A stretch of 64,000 nt of DNA, from NCBI RefSeq assembly GCF_013702265.1, contig NZ_CP059348.1, positions 3,782,001-3,846,000 on the forward strand. The letters are read 5' to 3'. The position numbers and the translations under genes are program-made. Of the stretch, positions 1 to 9,558 are shown piece after piece. The notes under the pieces were generated by a model. That model had not been told where the DNA came from, did no database searches, and saw only the letters and a program-made list of their open reading frames with translations. Positions within the stretch are counted from its first letter, which is position 1. Every line of letters starts with the position of its first letter. Origin of the DNA: Providencia rettgeri. Its GTDB lineage: Bacteria > Pseudomonadota > Gammaproteobacteria > Enterobacterales > Enterobacteriaceae.

Positions 1-2660
1 AGCTCCGTGATTTCCAAAATACCCAGCGCCAACAAAAAGCAATATTGGCGTTAGAGCATACCGAAATGTTGGCAGAACAGGGTGAATTGACCCCGTTCTT
101 AAAAGAGCAGCTTGATATCAACCGCAAAATGTCCCAAGAGTTGACTGAGCAAGCTCAGCGTATGAGCGAAATCACCACCAACCAAGCCGAAATCTCCACC
201 AGCATTCGAAATGCACGACAAGCACTATCGACTATCCGTGAACAAGCCCAGTGGATCAGCAGTTCAAGTACTTTAGGAGAAGCGCTTCGTACCCAGCTTT
301 CTCGCCTTCCAGATATCCCTAAAAGCCAGCAACTTGACCGTGAAATGGCGGATTTACGTGTTCAGCGCTTAAATTATGAAGATATGCTTGAGCGCTTGTC
401 CAAGCTTGACGTATCAGTACAAGAAAGCGCCAATGACTTAAACCCTTCGCAGTCACAGGTTTATCAGTCACTGATGAAGACCCGCAAAGAGCTATTAACT
501 TCGCTCATTTCGGGATTTGATGGCGAAATGTTAGAACTGACTAAGCTCAATGTTGCAACGGGGCAATTAACGGATGCGCTGAAAGAGGTAAAAGACGCCT
601 CAAACCGTTATCTGTTCTGGGTCGCTGATGTCCCGCCGATTAGCATTAATTATCCGGTGCTTGTGGTTACTGACATGACCCAGTTGCTTTCACTGGATAC
701 TCTCTCCCAGCTCGCAGGTGCCCTGCAAGTGATGGTCACTAGCCAAGACACGTTCTTATACCTGCTGGGTTCCATTATCTTAGTCATTTTCAGTGTCAGC
801 ACACGCCGCCATTATCAAGCGTTCTTAGACCGTTCAAGTCTGCGCATTGGTAAAGTGACACAAGACCGTTTCTATTTAACCATCCGCACTATTTTCTGGT
901 CGATTATCGTGGCGCTTCCTCTGCCAATGATGTGGTCTGCCATTGGCTATGGCTTACAAAGTGCATGGCAATATCCGATGGCAGCAGCCATCGGCTACGG
1001 CGTTAGCGCAACGACCCCGCTGCTCTGGCTGTTTATGATCAGTGAAACATTCTCACGACCTACCGGGTTGTTCATTTCCCACTTTGGTTGGGATAAAGAC
1101 GCGGTAAAACGCGCAATGCGCCATTACCGATTAGCCATTTTTGTGATTGTGCCGTTAGTGATGGCGATCATCACTTTTGAACATTACAGCGAGAGAGAGT
1201 TCTCTGCGACCTTAGGCCGCCTCTGCTTCTTAGTGCTATGTGTCGCATTAAGCTTAATTACCAATAACTTACGCCGTTCTAAAATCCCATTATATTTGGA
1301 CAGACATGGCTCCGGTGAAAACTTAGTGAACACCGCATTATGGTGGCTCATTTTCATTGCGCCGGTGATTGCCGCATTTTTCTCGGTATTGGGTTATTTC
1401 TCCACTTCTCAGGCACTGTTGGCGCGACTCGAGACCTCAGTGGCGATTTGGTTTGTGATTTTAATTATTTATCACACTATCCAGCGCTGGATGTCAATGC
1501 AGCGTCGAAAACTTGCCTTCGAGCGAGCAAAACAGCGCCGTGCGGAAATCTTAGCCCAGCGAGCTAAAGGGGAAGAAGATTCTCAACTCCCCAATGCCAG
1601 CGGTGAAGGGAATATTGATATTGAAGAGCAGGTTCTTGACCTCGATACTATCAGTACCCAATCGGTTGGATTGGTGCGCTCCATTCTGACTATGATAGCG
1701 CTGGTCTCGTTAATTTGGCTGTGGTCTGAATTGCATACCGCATTTTCATTCCTTGAAAATATTCGCCTGTGGGATGTGACCTCATCCATCAATGGTGTGG
1801 AAACCGTGCAAGCCATCACTATGGGCTCGATTTTTATCGCCATACTGGTGATTATCGTGACCGCGCAGCTCGTTAGAAACTTACCTGCACTATTAGAACT
1901 CGCCGTCCTTCAACATCTCGACTTAACACCGGGTACCGGTTATGCCATCAGTACTTTGACCAAGTACAGCATCACCATCATCGGAACCATTGTCGGGTTC
2001 TCCATGCTGGGGATCGACTGGTCAAAACTGCAGTGGCTTATCGCGGCAATGGGGGTCGGGCTAGGGTTTGGTTTACAAGAAATTTTCGCCAATATTATCT
2101 CTGGTTTAATGATCCTATTTGAAAAACCGATCCGTATCGGCGATACGGTCACTATCCGTAACTTAACCGGTAGCATCACTAAGATTAATACCCGCGCCAC
2201 TACCTTAACGGACTGGGACAGAAAAGAGATTATTGTGCCGAACAAGGCATTTATTACTGAACAGTTTATTAACTGGTCTCTGACCGACACCATTACCCGT
2301 ATCGTGATGACCATCCCTGCTCCAGCGGATGCCGATAGCGAAAAAGTGACAGAGATTATCCTGCGTGCGGCAAAACGCTCGTCCATGATTTTGGATAACC
2401 CGAATCCAGAAGTTTATCTCGTGGACTTACAGCAAGGGATCCAAATTTTCGAGCTGCGGGTGTATGCAGGTGAAATGGGGCATCGTTTACCGGCTCGCCA
2501 CGAAATCCATCAGCATATTTTAGAAGCCTTTGCAGAACAAGGAATTACATTGCCATTCCCACCGTTCCAAGCCCGTGTGGATGTGCGCAGTAATTCGATT
2601 CAAAGCGCCACAAATAACCTTTCTGGTCGCAATCCACCTCGTGGTACTGGTGAGCTATAA
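1..2660 (+). CDS. mscK: Mechanosensitive channel MscK (KefA), 3' part
   Basis: Large-conductance, K+-regulated MscS-family channel of the inner membrane that releases solutes on hypo-osmotic shock. The frame is open from base 3, so the gene starts before the window and about 885 C-terminal residues are visible; the family is about 1,120 aa long. Seen: an N-terminal coiled-coil periplasmic part, then many hydrophobic segments, then the MscS core with the pore-lining helix rich in Gly/Ala (AAMGVGLGFGLQEIFAN) and the EKPIRIGDTVTI beta-domain start. The stretches YLDRHGSGENLVN and LEMAVLQHLDLTPGTGY-like (here ELAVLQHLDLTPGTGY) point to MscK and not MscM. In E. coli mscK is beside acrR/priC; here a small membrane gene follows, so the neighbourhood differs. 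A strong terminator ends it. Confidence 0.93.
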   Translation, partial: LRDFQNTQRQQKAILALEHTEMLAEQGELTPFLKEQLDINRKMSQELTEQAQRMSEITTNQAEISTSIRNARQALSTIREQAQWISSSSTLGEALRTQLSRLPDIPKSQQLDREMADLRVQRLNYEDMLERLSKLDVSVQESANDLNPSQSQVYQSLMKTRKELLTSLISGFDGEMLELTKLNVATGQLTDALKEVKDASNRYLFWVADVPPISINYPVLVVTDMTQLLSLDTLSQLAGALQVMVTSQDTFLYLLGSIILVIFSVSTRRHYQAFLDRSSLRIGKVTQDRFYLTIRTIFWSIIVALPLPMMWSAIGYGLQSAWQYPMAAAIGYGVSATTPLLWLFMISETFSRPTGLFISHFGWDKDAVKRAMRHYRLAIFVIVPLVMAIITFEHYSEREFSATLGRLCFLVLCVALSLITNNLRRSKIPLYLDRHGSGENLVNTALWWLIFIAPVIAAFFSVLGYFSTSQALLARLETSVAIWFVILIIYHTIQRWMSMQRRKLAFERAKQRRAEILAQRAKGEEDSQLPNASGEGNIDIEEQVLDLDTISTQSVGLVRSILTMIALVSLIWLWSELHTAFSFLENIRLWDVTSSINGVETVQAITMGSIFIAILVIIVTAQLVRNLPALLELAVLQHLDLTPGTGYAISTLTKYSITIIGTIVGFSMLGIDWSKLQWLIAAMGVGLGFGLQEIFANIISGLMILFEKPIRIGDTVTIRNLTGSITKINTRATTLTDWDRKEIIVPNKAFITEQFINWSLTDTITRIVMTIPAPADADSEKVTEIILRAAKRSSMILDNPNPEVYLVDLQQGIQIFELRVYAGEMGHRLPARHEIHQHILEAFAEQGITLPFPPFQARVDVRSNSIQSATNNLSGRNPPRGTGEL

Positions 2661-2666
2661 GTTTAT

Positions 2667-2693
2667 CGAGGGAGCTTTTGCTCCCTCGTTTTT
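2667..2693 (+). terminator. Rho-independent terminator of mscK
   Basis: Perfect 9-bp stem CGAGGGAGC/GCTCCCTCG with a TTTT loop followed by five T residues, six bases after the mscK stop codon. Confidence 0.9.
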
Positions 2694-2714
2694 CATCATA
2701 GAAAAGGCAGAATA

Positions 2715-3044
2715 ATGACCCAAGCAGTAGAAATCCAAGACGAATCTATCAAATTGAAAATTGCACAGTATGAGCGAATAGGCTCCATTCTGTTTTTTCT
2801 GATCCCGTTGGTGATTTTGCTGATTGTCGGAAAGGATTTTGCCTTTAATACGCTCTATCTGTGGCAAGGATTCAGCCTGCTGTATTTGGTGGTTTACCGT
2901 TTGAAAGTTCATCAATTGTCGACAAAAACGCTGCAACTGAGTGTACGCCGAGGATGGGGATATAATCGATTTTACCGCTTTTGCTGGGGATATTTGATTC
3001 TGTCTGTGATTGGATTAACGGGATACCTGCTGATATCCCGTTAA
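2715..3044 (+). CDS. Small inner-membrane protein of unknown function
   Basis: A 109-aa product that I do not recognise. It has about three hydrophobic segments: residues 24-41, 46-62 and 90-106. Between them is a basic loop (about residues 62-88) rich in Arg/Lys/Tyr. The start codon ATG is preceded by a modest Shine-Dalgarno (AAGGCAG). It lies just beyond the mscK terminator and converges on the Sel1-repeat gene, with only 16 bp between the two stop codons, so it probably has its own promoter. It occupies the place of priC in the E. coli order but shows no resemblance to PriC. Coding status is supported by length, start signal and membrane-protein composition only. Confidence 0.65.
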   Translation: MTQAVEIQDESIKLKIAQYERIGSILFFLIPLVILLIVGKDFAFNTLYLWQGFSLLYLVVYRLKVHQLSTKTLQLSVRRGWGYNRFYRFCWGYLILSVIGLTGYLLISR

Positions 3045-3060
3045 ATTAATATTGGACGAA

Positions 3061-3858
3061 TTAGCTTTCTTCGCTATTACCGTAGGTTTTAATGTAGTTG
3101 TCAGCCAGTTTTTGCGCTTGTTTCAGCTCTTCTGCGTTCAACTGCTCTGCGATTTTTTTCTGTAAACGTTGGCTCTCTTTATTGCCACTATAAACCGCGG
3201 TAGACAGCCATGCATACGCTTGCTGTAGGTTCTTTTTCACCCCTTTCCCTTCAGAGTACATCACCCCTAAACGGTCTTGGGAATTTGCATCACGCTGTTT
3301 TGCGGCTTTTCTGAACCAAAACACGGCTTTTTCATTATCTAATGCGACGCCACTACCAATCGAATACATTTGCCCGATTTTGAACTGTGCAATCACATTG
3401 CCACCTTGCGCTGCCTTTCTAAACCAGTATGCGGCTTTTTCCAGATCCTGTTTAACCCCTAAGCCCTGTGCATACATGGTGGCCATGTTGGTTTCTGCGC
3501 GAGTATCACCATTTTTAGCGGCTTCTTCGTACCACAGCATCGCTTTATCATAATCTCGGCGAACACCAAAACCATTTACATACATAGTACCAAGGCGGAA
3601 CTGGGCATCTGAATTACCTTGATCCCCGGCTTTGATAAACCATTCTGCTGCCACTTTGGAGTCTTGGGAAACGCCCTGACCTTTAAAATAACGCTCACCT
3701 AACAGGAATTGAGACGCGGGATCACCTTTTTCAGCTAACTGCGTAATTTGCTCTATCGTCGTCTGTTCACTGGCGGTCGTTGGTTTCGCCGGTGTAGCCA
3801 ATAATAATGAACTATAACAAACAGATCCTAACAACAGCGCTAACGCAATTTTTTTCAT
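3061..3858 (-). CDS. Exported Sel1-repeat (TPR-like) protein
   Basis: A 265-aa protein with a signal peptide (MKKIALALLLGSVCYSSLLLA) and then about five or six consecutive Sel1-type repeats of 36 residues. They are recognisable by A..F.LG..Y..G.GV..D...A..WF.KAA patterns from about residue 45 to 225. Sel1 repeats form alpha-solenoids that mediate protein-protein contacts, and exported examples often sit in the periplasm. No catalytic domain is visible. The gene is monocistronic, convergent with the small membrane gene, and separated from yigL by about 260 bp that include the yigL terminator. The specific partner cannot be read from the sequence. Confidence 0.85.
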   Translation of the reverse strand: MKKIALALLLGSVCYSSLLLATPAKPTTASEQTTIEQITQLAEKGDPASQFLLGERYFKGQGVSQDSKVAAEWFIKAGDQGNSDAQFRLGTMYVNGFGVRRDYDKAMLWYEEAAKNGDTRAETNMATMYAQGLGVKQDLEKAAYWFRKAAQGGNVIAQFKIGQMYSIGSGVALDNEKAVFWFRKAAKQRDANSQDRLGVMYSEGKGVKKNLQQAYAWLSTAVYSGNKESQRLQKKIAEQLNAEELKQAQKLADNYIKTYGNSEES

Positions 3859-4060
3859 CCTAAGTAACCCTCAACAGTGCAGTATGGCAACTGGCGACAC
3901 AGTAATACCCGTTATTATCGGCTGATTTGGCAGATTATGCAGCCTAAACTCGCTTTTCATCTGAACTAGTTTAAATTTACTCGTCAGAAGACAAAATAGG
4001 ATAAACACCTTAATTTTGATGAATAGCACTTTTCGTTATCATTCATGGCAAAAGGCAAAT

Positions 4061-4097
4061 AAAAAGCCAGATAGTTTTTTATTCTATCTGGCTTTCT
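4061..4097 (-). terminator. Rho-independent terminator of yigL
   Basis: A 12-bp stem (4063-4074 with 4084-4095, core AGCCAGATAG/CTATCTGGCT) lies 25 bases after the yigL stop on the minus strand and is followed there by a T run (forward AAAAA at 4061-4065). The rest of the 3859-4060 gap is AT-rich with no other recognised site. Confidence 0.8.
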
Positions 4098-4120
4098 GTT
4101 TATACACATAGATAAAATGG

Positions 4121-4933
4121 TTATTTGTTGTCTAAATATTTACTTCTCAAATAACGAGCAACCGCATCATCTTGGTTAGACCCGATAACTTCCATCTGAG
4201 GTAAAGCATCTTTCAGCAGCTGATGAGCATTTTGCATAATGCAGCCCTTGCCTGCTAACTTCAGCATCTCTTTGTCATTCATGCCATCACCAAACGCGAT
4301 GCAATCATGGGTTCCATAACCATGCAATGCTGTGACTTGTTTCAATGCTTCCCCTTTAGAAACGGAGCCCGCCATCACTTCAAGGCAACTATGCAAGGAG
4401 AAAGTAACATGAACCTTGTCCTGCCAACGACGTTGAATACGCTGTTGCAGATCTACCAGTAAATCGTGATCTTCACTGGTGTAGTACACTTTGCAGACTT
4501 CTGAGGTTGGAAAATCGCGGTGGTCAAACAGTTGGTAATTAAACACAGACTCTTTGAAAAACTCTTTCTGCTCAGGGCTTTCACGGTTAATAAACCAATC
4601 ATCACCATGGTAGTAATTGGTGAGAATTTCTGGGTGATCAAACTCCATTAAGCACAGTTCTTTCGCTATCTGCGAGTCAACGTTGTTCGCAAAAATAAGG
4701 TCGCCATTGGTGTTATGAATACGCGCCCCATTCGAGGTGATCATATAAGCATCAATACCCAGACCATCACGGATCTGTGCAACATCAATATGATGGCGTC
4801 CCGTCGCGAATACAAATCGTACTTCTTCGGTCGCTACAAGCTGCTTAAGAGTGTCTTTGGTATACAGGGTTAAATCATGATTGGGAGATAAAAGTGTTCC
4901 GTCCAAATCGGAAGCAACAACCGGATATTTCAT
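4121..4933 (-). CDS. yigL: HAD-family sugar-phosphate / pyridoxal phosphate phosphatase YigL
   Basis: A 270-aa Cof-type haloacid-dehalogenase phosphatase. The E. coli orthologue hydrolyses phosphosugars and pyridoxal 5'-phosphate and helps relieve sugar-phosphate stress. Seen: HAD motif I DLDGTLLSP near the N-terminus (residues 9-17), the FATGRHH segment of motif II, the cap domain in the middle, and motifs III/IV as KGEALKQV ... FGDGMNDKEML at about 205-235. Length and sequence follow E. coli YigL (266 aa) along the whole protein. It lies 19 bp downstream of pldB on the same strand and is likely cotranscribed with it, as in E. coli; a terminator follows. Confidence 0.95.
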   Translation of the reverse strand: MKYPVVASDLDGTLLSPNHDLTLYTKDTLKQLVATEEVRFVFATGRHHIDVAQIRDGLGIDAYMITSNGARIHNTNGDLIFANNVDSQIAKELCLMEFDHPEILTNYYHGDDWFINRESPEQKEFFKESVFNYQLFDHRDFPTSEVCKVYYTSEDHDLLVDLQQRIQRRWQDKVHVTFSLHSCLEVMAGSVSKGEALKQVTALHGYGTHDCIAFGDGMNDKEMLKLAGKGCIMQNAHQLLKDALPQMEVIGSNQDDAVARYLRSKYLDNK

Positions 4934-4952
4934 ACAAGATCCCTAATTATGG

Positions 4953-5948
4953 CTAATGCTGCTCAAAAAAATCACAAATTGCATTGAGGGCCATGGCTCT
5001 CAATGCATCTATTTCAAACAGGATTTCGTGGTGAGCCCCTTCGATAATGAGGGGTAATTTTTCTTCTCGTCCTGTTTGCGCTTTTTGCCGACTTTGACAA
5101 AAAGCTTGTAGCTCTCGATTACTGACTACCTTCTCTTCGCTCGCTTCAAGGAGCATCAGAGGGGTTTCAATCTCTCCCGCTTTCGCAACCAGCTCTTTAC
5201 CAATCGCAAAACTTTCTCGTAACCAGTGGTAAGTTGGACCACCGAGACGTAATTCAGGATAATCCGCATAGTAGCGTAAATAGCGTCGATAACGCTCTTG
5301 GCTATGGGTTAACACATTGATTAAATAAGGTAATGGCTGCCATTTCCCCGTAGAAACTGCATAATCATTTCGCACACTGCGGCGCGGCTCTGCACGCTCA
5401 ACAATAAAGCTCGCAAGCCAATGAGGCATCGGTAAATTAACGCCAATCATGGGAGCGCACAATGCGGCAGCGTCAAATGTCACGCTATCTCGGAGTAAGT
5501 ACCCAGCAAGGATCGCGCCTCCCATCGAATGAGCCAGCGCATAGCATTTAGGATAGTGACGATCTCTCACTTCTAAATCAATGAATTTTTCAAAATCATC
5601 GATGTAATCTGTAAATTTTTCAACATGCCCTTTTTGGGGATCCGCCAGCATACGGCCAGATCTCCCTTGCCCACGATGATCAATAATAAAAACATCGAAC
5701 CCTAAATGATAAAAATCGTAGGCGACTTCAGGGTATTTAACGTAACTTTCACTGCGACCCGGTGATATAACCACGGCTTTATGGTGCTTTGCATGAATAA
5801 AACGCACATAGCGAATAGGAATGTCATCAACGCCAAGAAACTCAGCTTCTTCACGTAATTGCCAAAAATCTAAAAGCGGACCGTTGGTAAAGGCCGAAAA
5901 CTCAGTTTCTCGATTTAACCAACTGGCCTTTAGACTATCTGGCGACAT
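4953..5948 (-). CDS. pldB: Lysophospholipase L2 PldB
   Basis: A 331-aa alpha/beta-hydrolase that removes the remaining acyl chain from lysophospholipids at the inner membrane. Seen: oxyanion region HRGQGRSGR (91-99), nucleophile elbow ALAHSMGGA with Ser141, and a C-terminal EGAHHEILFE segment carrying the catalytic His (306/307). No signal peptide is evident. The start ATG lies nine bases after the recQ stop codon, so it probably belongs to a recQ-pldB-yigL transcript. In E. coli rhtC and rhtB lie between recQ and pldB; both are missing here. Confidence 0.95.
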   Translation of the reverse strand: MSPDSLKASWLNRETEFSAFTNGPLLDFWQLREEAEFLGVDDIPIRYVRFIHAKHHKAVVISPGRSESYVKYPEVAYDFYHLGFDVFIIDHRGQGRSGRMLADPQKGHVEKFTDYIDDFEKFIDLEVRDRHYPKCYALAHSMGGAILAGYLLRDSVTFDAAALCAPMIGVNLPMPHWLASFIVERAEPRRSVRNDYAVSTGKWQPLPYLINVLTHSQERYRRYLRYYADYPELRLGGPTYHWLRESFAIGKELVAKAGEIETPLMLLEASEEKVVSNRELQAFCQSRQKAQTGREEKLPLIIEGAHHEILFEIDALRAMALNAICDFFEQH

Positions 5949-5957
5949 GGGGTTTCC

Positions 5958-7784
5958 TCATTCATAACCTTCTAGATGATCTTGGATGAGTGTCATAAAC
6001 GCCTCACCAAAACGCTCTAACTTTTTCTCACCAACCCCATTTATCAGTAATAATTCAACGGGTTTAGTCGGGCAATGTTCTGCCATTTCAATCAACGTTG
6101 CATCGTTGAAAACCACAAAAGGCGGGATATTTTCTTCATCCGCAATGGATTTACGTAATTTACGCAATTTGGCAAACAGCTTCTTATCATAATTGCCATG
6201 ATAAATTTTGTTTTGTTGATTCCGGCTTTTGGTGACTAAAACACGTGGAACCGCTAACTGTAATGGCATTTCACCACGCAGAATGGGCCTAGCCGCTTCC
6301 GTTAACTGTAATGCGGAGAAATGCGCGATATTTTGAGTGATCATGCCTAAATGAATTAATTGACGTAAAACGCTCACCCAATGTTCATTAGTCTGCTCTT
6401 TACCAATACCATACACCGGTAGTTTATCGTGCCCTAAGTCGCGAATTCGCTGATTGTTAGCGCCTCGTAGCACCTCAACAATGTAGCCAATACCAAACCG
6501 CTGCCCAACGCGATAAATACAAGAGAGTGCTTTTTGCGCATCCATCAGCCCATCATAACGTTTTGGCGGATCAAGGCAGATATCACAGTTACCACAAGGT
6601 TTTTGGCGATTTTCGCCGAAATAGTTCAGTAAAACCAGGCGACGACAGGTTTGCGCTTCGGCAAAGGCAGCAATGGCATTTAATTTATGACGTTCAATAT
6701 CCTGCTGCATTCCCGCTGGTTTTTCTTCTAAACATCGACGGAGCCACGCCATATCAGCAGGATCGTAAAATAGAATGGCTTCGGCTTCGACGCCATCACG
6801 CCCTGCTCGTCCCGTTTCTTGGTAATACGCTTCAATGTTACGAGGAATATCAAAGTGCGCCACAAAACGGACGTTGGACTTGTTAATTCCCATTCCAAAT
6901 GCCACGGTCGCAACCACAATTTGCAGGTTATCTTTCTGGAATGCATCTTGCACCCAGTCACGCTGGGCACTCTCCAAACCAGCATGGTAAGCAGCGACAC
7001 TCAAGCCACGTTTTTGTAATCTTTCCGCGGTTTCTTCAACTTTACTACGGCTATTACAGTAAACAATCCCTGACTTACCTTTCTGAGCCTTAATAAAAAA
7101 CCATAATTGATCTAACGGTTTATATTTCTCGACTAAGGTATAGCGGATGTTCGGGCGGTCAAAGCTGCTCACATGAACTAATGGGTCATTAAGCTCGAGT
7201 AAGCGAATAATATCAGCGCGCGTGGTTTCATCTGCTGTAGCAGTCAGCGCCATCACGGGCACATTCGGTAAGGAATGGCGTAATTGACCTAATGAACGAT
7301 ATTCAGGACGGAAATCATGGCCCCACTGGGAAATACAGTGCGCTTCATCTACCGCTAATAAGGCGATATCCCAGCTACCAATTTGCTGAATGAAATAGTC
7401 AGTCAGTAAACGCTCTGGTGCCACATACAAAAGTTTGATTTTCCCTTGAGCGCATAATTCCATAATTTGGCGCTGCTCTAGAGGGGTTTGTGAGGAATTC
7501 AAACAAGCCGCTTCAACACCGTGTAACTTGAGTTGATCAACTTGATCCTTCATTAAGGAGATTAAAGGTGACACCACCAGCGTAATGCCTTGTTTAACCA
7601 GCGCAGGCACTTGGTAGCAGAGCGATTTTCCGCCCCCTGTTGGCATCAATACTAAGCAGTCACGACCATCGAGAATACCGCCAATGACAGCATCTTGCCC
7701 CGGACGAAAGGATTGGTAACCGAACGTGCTATTGAGCACATTTTCAGCCAGTGAAAGTTGATTGATAACGCAAGCGGTAGACAC
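5958..7784 (-). CDS. recQ: ATP-dependent DNA helicase RecQ
   Basis: A 608-aa 3'-5' SF2 helicase of the RecF recombination pathway, the family length. Seen: Walker [13 protein letters not shown] (about 47-58), DEAH box at 146-149 followed by [13 protein letters not shown], and motif [12 protein letters not shown]. The RecQ zinc-binding region has Cys residues in CRRLVLL ... [11 protein letters not shown], followed by a winged-helix domain and a C-terminal HRDC domain from about residue 530. It follows pldA on the same strand after a short gap with a hairpin, and pldB follows after 9 bp. No anomalies were seen. Confidence 0.97.
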   Translation of the reverse strand: MSTACVINQLSLAENVLNSTFGYQSFRPGQDAVIGGILDGRDCLVLMPTGGGKSLCYQVPALVKQGITLVVSPLISLMKDQVDQLKLHGVEAACLNSSQTPLEQRQIMELCAQGKIKLLYVAPERLLTDYFIQQIGSWDIALLAVDEAHCISQWGHDFRPEYRSLGQLRHSLPNVPVMALTATADETTRADIIRLLELNDPLVHVSSFDRPNIRYTLVEKYKPLDQLWFFIKAQKGKSGIVYCNSRSKVEETAERLQKRGLSVAAYHAGLESAQRDWVQDAFQKDNLQIVVATVAFGMGINKSNVRFVAHFDIPRNIEAYYQETGRAGRDGVEAEAILFYDPADMAWLRRCLEEKPAGMQQDIERHKLNAIAAFAEAQTCRRLVLLNYFGENRQKPCGNCDICLDPPKRYDGLMDAQKALSCIYRVGQRFGIGYIVEVLRGANNQRIRDLGHDKLPVYGIGKEQTNEHWVSVLRQLIHLGMITQNIAHFSALQLTEAARPILRGEMPLQLAVPRVLVTKSRNQQNKIYHGNYDKKLFAKLRKLRKSIADEENIPPFVVFNDATLIEMAEHCPTKPVELLLINGVGEKKLERFGEAFMTLIQDHLEGYE

Positions 7785-7808
7785 GAATTCCCTCTAGAGG
7801 TTGAAACA

Positions 7809-7835
7809 AATAGCTGCCCGAAAAGAGCAGCTATT
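7809..7835 (-). terminator. Hairpin between pldA and recQ, possible terminator
   Basis: A perfect 9-bp stem AATAGCTGC/GCAGCTATT (7809-7817 with 7827-7835) lies in the 92-bp gap. On the minus strand it is followed by TTTGTTTC, a weak T tract. It could end or attenuate pldA transcription before recQ. Confidence 0.5.
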
Positions 7836-7876
7836 GGCAAGATATTACCCTGAAATGACTGGGATGTCTGCCCAGA

Positions 7877-8770
7877 TCACATGATATCGTTAAGCATCAC
7901 ACCGATACCAAAACGTGTTTGGCGATAGTCATAGTCTATCATCGACTCACCATAACCGCTAAAAAGTTGGGTATACAAGCGCACGTGCTTTGTCATTGGG
8001 TAGCTCCAACCCAACTCGGCATTACCATACCCTGAATTCCAGTTATAGTGTCCGGCAGCTGAAATAACGCTATCCCCAAGTGCATACCCCACTTTTACGC
8101 GGTAATAGCCGAGATATTTATTAATATCTGGGTTGTCATCGCTGCTTTCACTTTCAGGAATGCGGTACCACGGTTTTAATTCAACTTGCCAGTCACCCTT
8201 TTGCGCCATTGCTCGGGCATAAACACGGTTCCAACTACGAGATGTCGGATCGGATCGACCGTTTGATTCATGGTTAAAGCCAGTTTCGAATTCACGTAAC
8301 GTCCAGCCCGCAAATTGGTTATCTAGCGCCCAACCAACAAAAATCTGTGGCTCATAGTTGGTTTCACGAAATGGCGAAGATTCTTTCTTGTTACTTAATT
8401 GCCACCAAGAACGCTGAGTATAAGATGCCGCGAGAACGGAGTTTTCCCCCGCGATACCGCGCCAAATAGGAAATGCCAAGCTCAATTGGAATTTCACTTC
8501 ATCTTTCAGTGCATCATTACCCCAATCATAACTCGCGATGGCTTTCTTATTTATCGAAGACGTATAGGTATAAATGATGTAATTGGGTTCATAAGGATAC
8601 AGAACGAATGGGTTATCATAATTTTGCAGTAACCCCGAAATAATACTTCCTCGAACGGGTGTATGATTTTCAGTATCCTGCTGTGCCGGTTCGTTGGTAT
8701 TGTCAGATGCAAAAAGTGAAACAGACCAGAAACAGAGCACAGAACTCAACAACATTTGTAAAGCGCGCAT
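7877..8770 (-). CDS. pldA: Outer-membrane phospholipase A PldA (OMPLA)
   Basis: A 297-aa outer-membrane beta-barrel that hydrolyses phospholipids appearing in the outer leaflet when outer-membrane asymmetry is lost. Seen: an N-terminal signal peptide ending near AS/DN (about 21-22), alternating amphipathic strands, and the active-site segment FETGFNHESNGRSD. In that segment His167 and Ser169 correspond to the E. coli catalytic His/Ser pair; the Asn of the triad lies further along. The C-terminus is an aromatic/hydrophobic barrel-closing strand. It is divergent from yigI (150 bp apart) and followed by recQ, the usual order. Confidence 0.95.
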   Translation of the reverse strand: MRALQMLLSSVLCFWSVSLFASDNTNEPAQQDTENHTPVRGSIISGLLQNYDNPFVLYPYEPNYIIYTYTSSINKKAIASYDWGNDALKDEVKFQLSLAFPIWRGIAGENSVLAASYTQRSWWQLSNKKESSPFRETNYEPQIFVGWALDNQFAGWTLREFETGFNHESNGRSDPTSRSWNRVYARAMAQKGDWQVELKPWYRIPESESSDDNPDINKYLGYYRVKVGYALGDSVISAAGHYNWNSGYGNAELGWSYPMTKHVRLYTQLFSGYGESMIDYDYRQTRFGIGVMLNDIM

Positions 8771-8920
8771 TTGCCATTCCTATTTCAACTGCGGTGAAAA
8801 AATTTGTCTCATTTTACACCGAAAAACGATCAACCGTTGAAAGATTATTCATTTGTTTTCTAGATATTAGCACATACATAATGTTAACTTATCATTAACA
8901 TCATAGACAAGGATCCTAAA

Positions 8921-9391
8921 ATGAATGACCGCATCTATACCTTCGAAGAAGCCAGCAAATTTATGAGTGATGCATTTATCTATAGAATGCCTTTTAATCA
9001 ATTACTTGGAATTGAGCTTTTACAAATGACGGATGACTTAGTCCAGCTATCTGTGAAAAATCGCCCTGAGCTTATTGGTAATTTCACCCAAAATATTCTG
9101 CATGGTGGCGTGATTGCATCCTTATTAGATGTGGCGGGCGGCATGGTGTGTATTAACCGGATCCTGCAACGCATTGAGCCTCTCGTGCATCAAGACATTG
9201 CCGAAAAGATGTCAAAAATGGGCACCATTGACTTGCGCGTTGACTATTTGCGCCCTGGCCGCGGAGAGATGTTTATCGCTAGCGCCAGCTTACTACGCGA
9301 TGGTAATAAAATCGCAGTGACCCGCTGTGAATTACATAATGAGAAAAATCAGCATATTGCTACTGCGACAGCGACCTATTTGATTGGATAA
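8921..9391 (+). CDS. yigI: Hotdog-fold acyl-CoA thioesterase YigI
   Basis: A 156-aa PaaI-type hotdog thioesterase. The E. coli orthologue, 155 aa, cleaves medium- and long-chain acyl-CoA. Seen: the characteristic NILHGGVIASLLDVAGG helix with the His-Gly-Gly turn at the active site, followed by the DLRVDYLRPGRG strand and a CELHNEKNQHIATATATYL end. The start ATG follows AAGGATCC, a good Shine-Dalgarno. It is divergent from pldA and upstream of rarD on the same strand, the E. coli order. The 167-bp gap to rarD holds a weak hairpin (around 9400-9420) without a T run. Confidence 0.92.
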   Translation: MNDRIYTFEEASKFMSDAFIYRMPFNQLLGIELLQMTDDLVQLSVKNRPELIGNFTQNILHGGVIASLLDVAGGMVCINRILQRIEPLVHQDIAEKMSKMGTIDLRVDYLRPGRGEMFIASASLLRDGNKIAVTRCELHNEKNQHIATATATYLIG

Positions 9392-9558
9392 TGTGAACAA
9401 ATTGCATGAAACAATTTGGTAAATAATTAATAACCTCATTAACTAATAGCTTGTAAAAAAACCTGAGCAATGTCACATTAACGACATCACAAATCGAGCC
9501 TCTTACATTCTTGGTTTCGATCTCTCAGTTTGACTTTATATCACTTTCAGAGCTATTC

